The notes beneath the pieces were generated by a model, which saw only the letters and a list, made by a program, of their open reading frames with translations, searched no databases and was not told where the DNA came from. From Paraburkholderia ginsengiterrae (GTDB lineage Bacteria > Pseudomonadota > Gammaproteobacteria > Burkholderiales > Burkholderiaceae): DNA of 64,000 nucleotides. The stretch is taken from NCBI RefSeq assembly GCF_001645125.1, contig NZ_LXKA01000044.1, positions 1 to 64,000 of the forward strand, given 5' to 3'. How positions within the stretch are numbered: position 1 is the first letter of the stretch; every line of letters starts with the position of its first letter. The translations under genes and the position numbers were made by a program. Positions 29,511-38,246 of the stretch are shown here, one piece after another.

Positions 29511-30479
29511 ATGCTGACTTCAACCATGAGCCGAGTCGCCGTCGCCTTGCTGCTGGTCGCCGCCAGCCTCGGCGCGGGCTGCTCCCGTCACGACGACAAT
29601 GCCTATCAGGGCTACGTTGAAGGCGAGTACGTCTATCTCGGTTCATCGCAGGCGGGCAAGCTGACGCAGTTGCCGGTCATGCGCGGACAAACGGTGAAGG
29701 CGGATACGCCCCTTTTCGCGCTCGACGCGGTCGACGAAACCGCCGCACTGCAGCAGGCGCAACAACAACTTGCCGCGGCCCGGTCGCAACTCGCCGACAT
29801 CGAAACGGGCAAGCGCGCGCCCGAGGTCGCCGTCAATCGTGCGCAGCTCGCCCAAGCCGTCGCCAACGCGCACAAGGCTTCGCTGCAATTGACGCGCGAC
29901 GAGGCGCAGTTCAGCGCGGGCGGCATTTCCAAGGGGCAACTCGACGATTCGCGCGCGAACGCGGACGCCACCGCGGCACAAGTGCGCGAACTCACCAGCC
30001 AGGTCGACGTGGCGCACCTGCCCGGCCGTTCGCAGCAGATTGCCGCCCAACAGGCCCAGGTCGCGGCCGCCGAAGCCGTCGTCACCCAGGCGCAGTGGAA
30101 AGTGGACCAGAAGCGCGTGAATGCGCCTGCCGACGGACTCGTCTACGACACGCTCTACCGCATCGGCGAATGGGTGTCGGCAGGCAGTCCGGTTGTGCAG
30201 ATGCTGCCGCCGCAGAACATCAAGGTGCGCTTCTTCGCGCCGGAGGCGATTGTCGGCGGGCTCGCGCCGGGGCGCGACGTCACGATCCACTGCGACGGCT
30301 GCGCCGCCGACGTGCTGGCGAAAATCACGTACGTGTCGAAAGAGGCCGAATACACTCCGCCCGTTATTTACAGCAACGAAAACCGGGCCAAGCTGGTTTT
30401 CATGATTGAAGCGCACCCGGCCGTGGCGGATGCAACGAAGCTTCACCCCGGACAGCCGGTTGCCGTGGTGCTGAAATGA
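29511..30479 (+). CDS. HlyD-family membrane fusion lipoprotein (YbhG-like)
   Basis: Periplasmic adaptor linking an inner-membrane ABC exporter to an outer-membrane channel. 322 residues. A lipobox LGAGC places the lipid-modified Cys at residue 24 (19 if the in-frame ATG at 29526 is used). Then come a biotinyl-lipoyl-like domain (GYVEGEYVYLGSSQAGKL), a long coiled-coil hairpin (residues about 75-185) and a beta-barrel region with ALRVNAP-type return strand KRVNAPADGLVYDTLY. It overlaps the ATPase gene by 4 bases. It is first in a four-gene exporter operon. Confidence 0.88.
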   Translation: MLTSTMSRVAVALLLVAASLGAGCSRHDDNAYQGYVEGEYVYLGSSQAGKLTQLPVMRGQTVKADTPLFALDAVDETAALQQAQQQLAAARSQLADIETGKRAPEVAVNRAQLAQAVANAHKASLQLTRDEAQFSAGGISKGQLDDSRANADATAAQVRELTSQVDVAHLPGRSQQIAAQQAQVAAAEAVVTQAQWKVDQKRVNAPADGLVYDTLYRIGEWVSAGSPVVQMLPPQNIKVRFFAPEAIVGGLAPGRDVTIHCDGCAADVLAKITYVSKEAEYTPPVIYSNENRAKLVFMIEAHPAVADATKLHPGQPVAVVLK

Positions 30480-31420
30480 GCAACGGCGCGCTCGAATACG
30501 CCATCGACGTGCGTAACCTGAACAAGCATTTTGGCGACAAGCATGTCGTCAACGACGTATCGCTGCAGGTCGCGCCCGGCGAGATCTTTGGTTTTCTCGG
30601 GCCGAACGGCAGCGGCAAAACCACCTCGATCCGCCTGATGTGCGGACTGCTTACGCCGGATTCCGGCACCGGCACTTGCCTCGGTTACGACATCCTGCGC
30701 GAGAGCGGCCAGATCAAGCGCCACGTCGGCTATATGACGCAGCGGTTCTCGTATTGGGACGACCTGACCATCCGCGAAAATCTCGACTTCGTCGCGCGCG
30801 TCTATCAGATGCGCAACCGGCGCGAAGCCGTGGACCGGTCGCTCGAATCGCTAGGCCTGCAAAGCCGCGCGAATCAGTTGACCGGCTCGCTGTCCGGCGG
30901 CTGGAAGCAACGCCTCGCGCTCGCCGCGTGCATGCTGCACGAACCCCAACTGCTGCTACTCGACGAACCCACGGCGGGCGTCGATCCCACCGCGCGGCGT
31001 GACTTCTGGGAGGAACTCCACCGGCTCGCCGCGCGCGGCATCTCTGTGCTCGTCAGCACGCATTACATGGATGAAGCCGAGCGCTGCCACAAGCTCGCCT
31101 ATATCGCGTACGGCAAGCTGCTGGCGAAAGGCACGGCCGCCGACGTGATTGCGTCGCAGGACCTCGCTACATGGTCGATCTACGGCGACCGTCTGAGCGA
31201 TCTGTCCGAACGGCTCCGCGCGATGCCCGGCGTCGACCAGACGGTCGTTTTCGGCTCCGCGCTGCATGCGAGCGGGCGCGATCACGCCGCGCTGGAGCAG
31301 GCGATCAGGCAGGCGACCGCGGGCACCGCGCTACGAACCGAGCGGATTGGCACCGGACTGGAAGATGTGTTCATCTATCTGATGAACCAGTCGAAAGACA
31401 ATTTCGGGGCGCCGTCGTGA
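30476..31420 (+). CDS. ABC exporter ATP-binding protein (YbhF-like)
   Basis: 314-residue ATPase with one ABC domain. Walker A GPNGSGKT is at residues 42-49, the signature LSGGWKQRLALA near residue 140, Walker B LLLLDEPTAGVD, and the switch His in STHYMDEAE. E. coli YbhF has two ABC domains in about 580 residues, so this version is half-size and must act as a dimer. Start and stop overlap the genes on both sides (ATGA at 30476, GTGA at 31417), giving tight translational coupling with the adaptor and permease. Confidence 0.9.
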   Translation: MSNGALEYAIDVRNLNKHFGDKHVVNDVSLQVAPGEIFGFLGPNGSGKTTSIRLMCGLLTPDSGTGTCLGYDILRESGQIKRHVGYMTQRFSYWDDLTIRENLDFVARVYQMRNRREAVDRSLESLGLQSRANQLTGSLSGGWKQRLALAACMLHEPQLLLLDEPTAGVDPTARRDFWEELHRLAARGISVLVSTHYMDEAERCHKLAYIAYGKLLAKGTAADVIASQDLATWSIYGDRLSDLSERLRAMPGVDQTVVFGSALHASGRDHAALEQAIRQATAGTALRTERIGTGLEDVFIYLMNQSKDNFGAPS

Positions 31421-32559
31421 GCACGCGCACGGTCTTTTCGCTGACGCGCTGGTGGAGCATCGTGCTCAAGGAGTTCCTTCAGCTACGGCGCGATCGCGTG
31501 ACGTTCGCGATGATCGTCGGCATACCGATCATCCAGCTTGCGCTGTTCGGCTTTGCGATCAACACCGACCCCAAGCATCTTCCGACCGCCGTTATCGTGC
31601 ACGACCAGAGCGAGTTCTCGCGCAGCTTCATTGCGGCGATGACCAATTCGGCGTACTTCGACATTGTCGAAACCCTGCCCGACGAGGAAGCGGGACGCCG
31701 GGCACTGGCGCAGGGCCGCGTGCAATTCGTGCTGAGCGTGCCGGTGGATTTCTCGCGCAAGCTGCTGCGCGGCGAACATCCATCATTACTGGTTGAAGCC
31801 GACGCAACCGACCCGACCGCGACGAACATCGCCGTTGCGGCACTGCCGAATCTGGTTCAGCCAGTAGCGGACAAAGACATCACCGGGCCGCTCGCGCATC
31901 TGAACGGCACGCCAGGCGCGTTCGGCGTGCAGGTCCACAATCTGTACAACCCGGAAGGCATCACGCAATACAACGTCGTGCCCGGTCTGATGGGTGTGAT
32001 CCTGACCATGACGCTGGTCATGATGACGGGTCTCGCCATGACACGCGAACGTGAACGCGGCACCATGGAGAACCTGCTTTCGACGCCGGCCTTACCTGTG
32101 GAAGTCGTGACCGGCAAGATCGTGCCTTATGTCGCGATTGGCCTGATTCAGGCAACCATCATTCTGGCCGCGACGCGTTTTGTGTTTCATGTGCCTTTCG
32201 TCGGCAGTCCGGTGGCGATCTATTTCGCGGCGCTGCTCTTCATTGCCGCGAACCTGACGGTGGGCATCACCTTGTCCTCACTCGCGCAAAACCAGTTGCA
32301 GGCCGTGCAGCTCACCATGTTCTACTTCCTGCCGAATATCCTGCTCTCCGGTTTCATGTTTCCATTCGCGGGCATGCCGCAATGGGCGCAGTTCATCGGC
32401 AACCTGTTGCCGCTGACCTATTTCAACCGGCTGATACGCGGCATCTTGCTAAAAGGCGATGGCTGGGCGGATCTGTGGCCGTCGGTGTGGCCCATGGTGC
32501 TCTTCACTGCCGTGGTAATGGCGATTGCACTGCGCTTCTACCGGCGCACGCTCGATTAG
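31417..32559 (+). CDS. ABC-2 type exporter permease (YbhS/YbhR-like)
   Basis: 380-residue inner-membrane permease of the ABC-2 family. It has an N-terminal segment, a large periplasmic domain (residues about 45-190) and five C-terminal membrane segments including GVILTMTLVMMTGLAMTRERERGTMENLL (region near 195-220), where the ERERGT coupling helix is typical. The open frame extends upstream to 31171, but that part overlaps the ATPase gene. GTG 31417, overlapping the ATPase stop, is the sensible start. Only one permease is present, against two in E. coli, so it presumably homodimerises. Confidence 0.88.
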   Translation: MSTRTVFSLTRWWSIVLKEFLQLRRDRVTFAMIVGIPIIQLALFGFAINTDPKHLPTAVIVHDQSEFSRSFIAAMTNSAYFDIVETLPDEEAGRRALAQGRVQFVLSVPVDFSRKLLRGEHPSLLVEADATDPTATNIAVAALPNLVQPVADKDITGPLAHLNGTPGAFGVQVHNLYNPEGITQYNVVPGLMGVILTMTLVMMTGLAMTRERERGTMENLLSTPALPVEVVTGKIVPYVAIGLIQATIILAATRFVFHVPFVGSPVAIYFAALLFIAANLTVGITLSSLAQNQLQAVQLTMFYFLPNILLSGFMFPFAGMPQWAQFIGNLLPLTYFNRLIRGILLKGDGWADLWPSVWPMVLFTAVVMAIALRFYRRTLD

Positions 32560-32571
32560 GAGATCACGTCA

Positions 32572-34032
32572 ATGAGAGTCCTCCTCACTTCGTGCGCTTT
32601 GGTACTGTGTGGCTGCGCAGTCGGCCCGGATTTTCAATCGCCCGCCGCGCCCGACACGCAAACGTATACGCATGACGCATTGCCTGAACGTACCGCTTCG
32701 GCCGGCGGCGTGGCCGGGTCGGCGCAGGCATTCAGCGTTGCGCCCAACGCGGTCCCCGCGTGGTGGCGGCAGTTCCAGTCCGATGCGCTCGATCGTCTGG
32801 TGGATCAGGCGTTGCGTCAAAGCCCGACACTCGACGAAGCACGGGCGAAGCTGCTCGAAGCGCGCGAGAACACCACCGCGCTGGCAGGCTCGACGCAATT
32901 TCCCCGCGTCGATGCCACCCTTTCCGGCACGCGAGAGAAGGTCGATCCCGCTGCATTCGGCGTTCCGCTCGTCCAGAATCCGGGGCCGTTTTCGTTGTTC
33001 AACGCGTCGGTGAGCGTGTCGTATGTGTTCGACATCTTCGGCGGCAACCGTCGCGCGATTGAAGCGAGCCTGGCGCAGGTCGATTACGCATCGTACGAAC
33101 TCGATGCGGCGCGCCTGTCCATCGCGGGCAATGTGGTGTCCACGGCTGTGCGGCGCGCGTCGTTGCAACAGCAGATCACGTTGACGCAACGCCTTGCCGA
33201 TGCGCAGGCACGTCAGCTCTCCATCACCGAAGCCCGCTTCACCGCCGGTGGCGTATCGCAACTCGACGTGCGCAGCCAGCGCACGCTGCTGGCGCAGACG
33301 CGCGCCGCGTTGCCGCCGCTCGCGCAGCAACTGGCCGCAGCCGATCATCAACTTGCGATTCTGCTCGGTATCGCGCCATCGAAAGCGGACTTCAGCGATC
33401 TCACGTTCGACGCCCTCCATTTGCCCGAAGACCTTCCCGTCACACTGCCCTCCACGCTCGCCCACGCGCGCCCGGACATCCGTGCCTCGGAAGCCTTGCT
33501 GCATCAGGCCAGCGCGAACGTCGGCGTAGCGACGGCGAACCTGTATCCGCAGTTCACCTTGTCGGCGGGGATCGGCTCCGAGCGCACCAATGTCAATGAC
33601 ATCGTGAACGGGTTGAACATCTGGAACATTGGTCTCAACCTGACGCAACCCATATTTCACGGCGGAGAATTGCACGCGAAAAAGCGCGCGGCTCAAGCGG
33701 CCTACGACGCGGCGTTCGCGAGTTACCGGCAAACGGTGCTTCAGGCATTGCAACAGGTCGCCGATTCGCTGACTGCCCTGCAGAGCGACGCGCTGGCACT
33801 CCAGGCTCGTGATGTGGCCGCGCAGGAGGCGCAAGCCAGCCTCGATATCGCCCGCCGGCAATATACGGCGGGTGGCATCAGCCAGATCAACCTCATTGAT
33901 GCCGAACGCCAGGCGTTGCAGACCTCACTTGACCGGACGCGTGCGCAAGCTGATCGCTTCACCGATACGGCCGCGTTGTTCCAGGCGCTGGGCGGCGAGA
34001 TGACGGATACGACGCTGGGCGGCACGCCGTGA
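32572..34032 (+). CDS. Outer-membrane factor lipoprotein (NodT/OprM family)
   Basis: 486-residue TolC-like channel protein. The short signal peptide ends in a lipobox with Cys15 (VLCGC), followed by AVGPDF, the standard NodT-family start. Two OEP repeats follow: the first with ARAKLLEARENTTALAGS, the second with AYDAAFASYRQTVLQALQQVADSL. It begins 12 bp after the permease and completes a tripartite adaptor/ABC/outer-membrane exporter. The likely regulator is the divergent CecR-like protein. Confidence 0.9.
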   Translation: MRVLLTSCALVLCGCAVGPDFQSPAAPDTQTYTHDALPERTASAGGVAGSAQAFSVAPNAVPAWWRQFQSDALDRLVDQALRQSPTLDEARAKLLEARENTTALAGSTQFPRVDATLSGTREKVDPAAFGVPLVQNPGPFSLFNASVSVSYVFDIFGGNRRAIEASLAQVDYASYELDAARLSIAGNVVSTAVRRASLQQQITLTQRLADAQARQLSITEARFTAGGVSQLDVRSQRTLLAQTRAALPPLAQQLAAADHQLAILLGIAPSKADFSDLTFDALHLPEDLPVTLPSTLAHARPDIRASEALLHQASANVGVATANLYPQFTLSAGIGSERTNVNDIVNGLNIWNIGLNLTQPIFHGGELHAKKRAAQAAYDAAFASYRQTVLQALQQVADSLTALQSDALALQARDVAAQEAQASLDIARRQYTAGGISQINLIDAERQALQTSLDRTRAQADRFTDTAALFQALGGEMTDTTLGGTP

Positions 34033-34112
34033 TCGTGCCGTTCGGGTTGTGCAGGTCGGGGCGCTGCATTGAGCCCCTACTCGCGTAAATATGAGGGCTG
34101 CGTTTTATCCCC

Positions 34113-34562
34113 TCACCAAGGCGAGCGTTTGTCGCTCCGTCCGAAATGCACCACTCGCGATTCAGCTTCGTCGACCGCGAATACCGGGGCGCTTTGCAAC
34201 TGCTGTTCGTGCAGATCGAGTAAGCGGGTAATCGCCGCGCAATCGGCGGGCGCGATATGCCAGATATTCTGGCTTGCGCCCCGGGCGGCGGCGTCCAGAA
34301 TACGCTCGGCATCGAGATAATGCTCACGCTCGAGCGCGCCGAAACCCGCATCCTGAAGATACCAGGCGAGATAGAGCGCTTTCACCAGTTTGGCCAGCAA
34401 ATCGCCGTTGCCCTTGCCCGCCTGAAACGCCGCCAAGGAAAGATGCCAGCGCAACGACTGTTCCCGTACATAAGCCGCCGAATGCGGTAAAAGCCGGGTT
34501 TTGCCAAGCGGTTTTCTGCGCGACTGATTCCCCGTTGGCCTTTTCTTGCGATTCTGCGGCAT
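34113..34562 (-). CDS. Hypothetical protein with basic N-terminus
   Basis: 149-residue cytoplasmic protein I do not recognise. The first 25 residues are very basic (RKKRPTGNQSRRKPLGKTR). The middle is helical (SLRWHLSLAAFQAGKGNGDL, ALYLAWYLQDAGFGA), and the C-terminal part is helical with HIAPADCAAITRLLDLHEQQL. The basic tail suggests nucleic-acid contact, but there is no known DNA-binding motif. An AT-rich promoter region precedes it. Codon use looks normal for the genome. Confidence 0.6.
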   Translation of the reverse strand: MPQNRKKRPTGNQSRRKPLGKTRLLPHSAAYVREQSLRWHLSLAAFQAGKGNGDLLAKLVKALYLAWYLQDAGFGALEREHYLDAERILDAAARGASQNIWHIAPADCAAITRLLDLHEQQLQSAPVFAVDEAESRVVHFGRSDKRSPW

Positions 34563-34804
34563 GGATCGTTTATCTGCTTGATGCTATTTTTAATTCCAGC
34601 ATCGTAATGCATATAACAGACAAAAATCCATCGTCGAGCCGATTTGACATGATTTATTAATATGCCTTACGCATATCAATACTGCATCGAAAATATTTTA
34701 ATTAATCAGACTCAATTAACTTGTTGTGTTAATTAGATTTTCACAATACACGAGAATACTCGTCGACCGACGAGTTCGGCGCCCCTCCTTTCTGATTTCG
34801 ACCG
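34563..34804. other. AT-rich intergenic island with inverted repeat
   Basis: About 240 bp of clearly lower GC than its surroundings, between the hypothetical gene and the BPSS1780-type membrane-protein gene. It contains the inverted repeat AATTAAC/GTTAATT at 34714-34734 (7-base spacer) and ATATGC/GCATAT near 34660-34677. It is the promoter side of the hypothetical gene and could attract an H-NS-like silencer. Confidence 0.55.
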
Positions 34805-35608
34805 CTACCCGAATATGTCGCGATATGCGCCGTACCTCGACAGTACAATCAGCGAGCTGACCAGCGGCATCGCCACCAATCCACGCACGAGCAACGCTGC
34901 CGGATCGGCCAGCAAGGCATTACCCACAACGACCGCTGCAATCACAATCCCATACAAAGACGCAATTCGCCAGTTGCGTACGACAGCACGCAAACTTGCT
35001 GCCACCGCGGCCAGCGGCGAAACGTTGTTCAGTACAACCAGCGTCGGCGCAAACCAGACAAGCGACGCCGCGAGCGCATAGCCGGCAACATCGAATAGCG
35101 GCTCCAGCGCATTGCCCCCGCCATTGTGCGCGCCGTAAACGATTGTCAGATCGTGCATGCCATTGGGCATAACGGATGTCTTCATCGACACATGGAACAC
35201 CGCGAATGCGATCAGTTGTCCCAAGCAAGCCGCGCAAGCGCCGCACACCCCAACTGCGACTAATGCATTGCGATGCACGTTGACGGCCTCGAGCGTCTCG
35301 AGAATCGTCCATGGCCGCGCATTGTTCGACCGTTCCTGCATCAGCACAAGAGCCGCCGCAAAAAACGGCCCGACGAGCACGGCGAGCATGCGTAACGGCG
35401 GCACCAGTTCGAACAACGTCGCCATATCGGCGCAGGCCAGAATCGCCGCCAGCCACATCACCGGATTCATGCGCGCGATATGGAACCCTTGCGCGAGCCA
35501 GCCTGCCACACTCAGTATGCCGACCACGCGGCTGTCCGGACAGTGCGATCCGGACACGCGTTGCGGGTGCATCGGGACTGCCGTACCGCCTGAATAGTGC
35601 ATATTCAT
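34805..35608 (-). CDS. BPSS1780-family membrane protein
   Basis: 267-residue integral membrane protein with about six hydrophobic segments (WLAAILACADMATLFELV, MLAVLVGPFFAAALVLM, LVAVGVCGACAACLGQLIAF and others). It looks like the Burkholderia BPSS1780 family, whose function is unknown. ATG 35608, after AGGGAAGCGGTC, is preferred over the upstream open frame to 35773. It follows the DUF1700 gene by 56 bp on the same strand and may be in the PadR operon. Confidence 0.72.
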   Translation of the reverse strand: MNMHYSGGTAVPMHPQRVSGSHCPDSRVVGILSVAGWLAQGFHIARMNPVMWLAAILACADMATLFELVPPLRMLAVLVGPFFAAALVLMQERSNNARPWTILETLEAVNVHRNALVAVGVCGACAACLGQLIAFAVFHVSMKTSVMPNGMHDLTIVYGAHNGGGNALEPLFDVAGYALAASLVWFAPTLVVLNNVSPLAAVAASLRAVVRNWRIASLYGIVIAAVVVGNALLADPAALLVRGLVAMPLVSSLIVLSRYGAYRDIFG

Positions 35609-35664
35609 GACCGCTTCCCTGTTGTCGAATTGAGCGCAAGACGTCAATACATCGGCGCCGTGAT

Positions 35665-36825
35665 TCAGGCGGCGTGCCCTTCGTCGAGCCGGGCAGTAAT
35701 CAGATCGAGTTGACGCTGAACGTAACGGACCAGGCCGCGCCAGGTGATGCGCGTCAGCCACAAACACAGCCACAAACCGACGATACCGGCGACCAGCATT
35801 GCGAATCCATAGATCATCGCGCCGATACCCGAACCATGCGACCCGACGATCACGGCACTATCCGAACCGTCCCGGATCGCCACGTGGTCGCGATCGATCA
35901 CGACCGATTCCGACCCGCTCCGGACCGTCAGACTCTTGCCGCTGCCATCCGGACCTTGTACGAAGGACACATGGTAGCCGTGGTGCCTGATATCCCACGC
36001 CATCGACTTCGCACCGGTTCCAATGCGCGCGACCGACACTTTGTCCCCTTCGTCATCCTTAAGATCGAGCGCAATAACGTCGGCGGATGCGATAGACCAT
36101 GTACCATCCGGATCGACTTTGAACAGATCGCGCGCACCGCCGACGGAACTGATCTTCAGTTTGCCATCGTCATTCCTGATGTCGATCGGACCGGCAAGCG
36201 TCACGATGGAAATCCGCGTGGCTGCATCCGGCCGCAGCACGAAGCGCTCGCCGTCCACCCGGAATGCCTTCATGTCGGCGGTTGCCTGGCGTGCGTCGCC
36301 CTGTGCGGGAGCGTGATCCGTGTCGATATCGTCTTTCGACGCGTTGTCGTTGCCGCTCGCCTTCTGATCCGTTCTCGCGCTGCTGTGCTCGAAGGAGAAC
36401 GGCACCGCCTTGAACGGCGGCCATCCAAACACGTGGTGACTCCCGAGTGCGACCACCGTTACGAGCCCCGCCACCGTCAGCGCACCCGAAACCGCATAGC
36501 CGATCGTCAGCATCAGCAGATAGAACATGAACGGGATCAACAGCAGCAATTGCAACAAGCCAAGCCCCGCGATCGACACGATCACTCGCATCAGGTTGCC
36601 GAACGAGCGCCGCGTCTCCCACTGGCGGAAGGTCGCCTGCGCCTTCAGTTCGCGTGCGAGCTTGACCGGGTCGCCAAGGGCTGCGACCACTTCCGCCTCA
36701 CTGCGCCCCGCTGCAAGCGCGTCGCCGAAGTACTCCCGATAGTCGGCGACAATCTCGTCGACCACCTGCTTCGGCAAACTCCGCAGTTCGTGGCGCAATT
36801 GCTGGATAAATGCGTCCTGCGTCAT
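35665..36825 (-). CDS. DUF1700/HAAS-domain membrane protein with DUF4097-like region
   Basis: 386-residue protein. The N-terminal helical HAAS/DUF1700 domain (FIQQLRHELRSLPKQVVDEI, ALGDPVKLARELKAQ) is followed by two or three membrane segments (residues about 80-135). A beta-rich region follows (RISIVTLAGPIDIRNDDG, KISSVGG) resembling DUF4097, then a C-terminal membrane segment near 340-365. HAAS proteins are normally encoded next to PadR regulators and are thought to take part in envelope signalling. Its ATG overlaps the PadR stop codon (TGATG), so the two are coupled. Confidence 0.85.
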   Translation of the reverse strand: MTQDAFIQQLRHELRSLPKQVVDEIVADYREYFGDALAAGRSEAEVVAALGDPVKLARELKAQATFRQWETRRSFGNLMRVIVSIAGLGLLQLLLLIPFMFYLLMLTIGYAVSGALTVAGLVTVVALGSHHVFGWPPFKAVPFSFEHSSARTDQKASGNDNASKDDIDTDHAPAQGDARQATADMKAFRVDGERFVLRPDAATRISIVTLAGPIDIRNDDGKLKISSVGGARDLFKVDPDGTWSIASADVIALDLKDDEGDKVSVARIGTGAKSMAWDIRHHGYHVSFVQGPDGSGKSLTVRSGSESVVIDRDHVAIRDGSDSAVIVGSHGSGIGAMIYGFAMLVAGIVGLWLCLWLTRITWRGLVRYVQRQLDLITARLDEGHAA

Positions 36826-37163
36826 CACTGTTCCCCTGTTCCTGAGGGCGCACGGGACAAGGCCAGCACGCCATTGACTTCATCGACAAAACTGCGCCAT
36901 TCGCTTTGCATTTCCACCAGACTGTCGCGGCCTGCCGCCGTCAGCGAGTAATACTTGCGCGGCGGCCCCGAGCTGGATTCCACGAAATATGTCGACACCC
37001 AAGCCTCGGCCTGCAAGCGGCGCATCAACGGGTAGATCGTGCCCTCGCTGATCTCCATGGTTTCCGACAGCGTGGAGACGAGCTCATACGCATAGCTGTC
37101 GCCGCCGGCGAGGACAGCTAACACGCACATGTCGAGGGTTCCCTTCTTGAGCTGCGTTTTCAT
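36825..37163 (-). CDS. PadR family transcriptional regulator
   Basis: 112-residue winged-helix repressor: KGTLDMCVLAVLAGGDSYAYEL near residue 8, ISEGTIYPLMRRLQAEAWV as recognition helix, and PRKYYSLTAAGRDSL as the wing and dimer helix. It is first in the operon with DUF1700 and probably the BPSS1780-type membrane protein. Two inverted 28-bp sites in its upstream region are the likely operators, so it should be self-regulated. Confidence 0.9.
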   Translation of the reverse strand: MKTQLKKGTLDMCVLAVLAGGDSYAYELVSTLSETMEISEGTIYPLMRRLQAEAWVSTYFVESSSGPPRKYYSLTAAGRDSLVEMQSEWRSFVDEVNGVLALSRAPSGTGEQ

Positions 37164-37182
37164 TCAGTTCCATTACATTAGC

Positions 37183-37210
37183 GTGCATAACACAGTACCT
37201 TGCTATGCAC
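37183..37210. promoter_or_regulatory. PadR operator candidate, site A
   Basis: 28-bp imperfect palindrome with arms GTGCATA and TATGCAC, starting 20 bp upstream of the PadR start codon. Its reverse complement matches site B at 37266-37293, sharing GCAAGGTACTGT and TTATGCAC exactly. Confidence 0.65.
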
Positions 37211-37265
37211 TGGTGTCGAACGTACCTATCCCTGTGACGATGGACGAACTCTAGCATTCAGTATT

Positions 37266-37293
37266 GTTTAATGCAAGGTACTGTTTTATGCAC
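37266..37293. promoter_or_regulatory. PadR operator candidate, site B
   Basis: 28-bp copy of site A in inverted orientation, 55 bp away. It keeps GCAAGGTACTGT and the TTATGCAC arm; the other arm has decayed (GTTTAAT). The region between and beyond, up to the XRE gene start, shows no gene. A TTATTAT-type -10 at about 37517 may serve the XRE gene. Confidence 0.6.
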
Positions 37294-37573
37294 AGGACAG
37301 ATTCGTGATGTCATCACCGCCCGGTGATACGCCGACGCTGTGTCCTCTCGACAAGCCCCGTTTCCGATCCGAAAAAGGCACCCGGGTACCCCACTTGCCC
37401 CGATCGCGCCTTCCCATGATAGCGCTTAAGCCTCGCACGACCGAGCAACGCGCCGCCCGTCGTTTCCGCTTCTACCCGCGATCAGCCATTGCCAGACTTG
37501 CGCGCCGCCCCAAATGTTATTATCGGAAACACAACCACCGCCCAAAAAGCGAGCATTCGAAGCATCAAGCCCC

Positions 37574-38206
37574 ATGGACACTCACCTGACCAAGCCCGCC
37601 GACCCGTCCATCACCGATCTCGGCCGGCGCGTACGCGCCGCCCGCCAGGCGCAGGACCTTACGCTGGAAACCGCTAGCCGCCTGTGCGGCGTGTCCCGCT
37701 CGACGCTCTCTAAAGTCGAAAACGGCCTGATGTCCCCCACGTTCGACGTCCTGCAGAAGATTGTCCTCGGCCTGAAGATTGAAATCGGCGAGTTGTTCGG
37801 CTCCACGCCGAAAGTGAGCGCCAGCGGCCGCCGCGCGCTGACCCGCAAAAATGAAGGGCAGCGCCACGCGTATCGCGGCTACCAGATGGAGCTGCTCGCC
37901 ACCGATCTCGCGCACAAAGCGATGCTGCCGTTTCGCATCCGCATTTCCGCGCACACGCTCGACGCGTTCGACGACTGGGGCCGCCACGAAGGCGAGGAAT
38001 TCCTGTACGTGATCAGCGGCAGCGTGTGCCTCTACTCGGAGCTGTACGCGCCCACTCATCTGAACGCCGGCGACAGTCTCTACTTCGACAGCCGCACCGG
38101 CCACGCCGCCGTCTCCACCAGCGAAGAAGACGCCGAAGTATTGTGGATGGCCACCAGCGCCGACATTCCGCAAGCGCCGGTCACCGTCGATTCGAACAAG
38201 AAATAA
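37574..38206 (+). CDS. XRE-family regulator with C-terminal cupin domain
   Basis: 210-residue regulator. An N-terminal helix-turn-helix (LGRRVRAARQAQDLTLETAS, then CGVSRSTLSKVENGLMSPTF) lies at residues about 15-70. A C-terminal cupin (HEGEEFLYVISGSVCLYSEL, LNAGDSLYFDSRTGH) lies at about 135-195 and would sense a small ligand. ATG 37574 is used because the domain starts soon after; an in-frame ATG at 37514 is possible. It converges on the D-2-hydroxyglutarate dehydrogenase gene, so its target is unclear. Confidence 0.85.
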   Translation: MDTHLTKPADPSITDLGRRVRAARQAQDLTLETASRLCGVSRSTLSKVENGLMSPTFDVLQKIVLGLKIEIGELFGSTPKVSASGRRALTRKNEGQRHAYRGYQMELLATDLAHKAMLPFRIRISAHTLDAFDDWGRHEGEEFLYVISGSVCLYSELYAPTHLNAGDSLYFDSRTGHAAVSTSEEDAEVLWMATSADIPQAPVTVDSNKK

Positions 38207-38246
38207 CGCAGGCCCTAAAGCGCGCGCTGGTGTACCTTGGCGCGAC

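Noticed and set aside
31171-31416. Upstream extension of the ABC permease frame
   Set aside because: It overlaps the ATPase gene in another frame; the GTG at the ATPase stop gives the standard permease start.
35674-36951. 425-residue open frame on the plus strand
   Set aside because: Antisense to the DUF1700 and PadR genes, with shadow-type composition.
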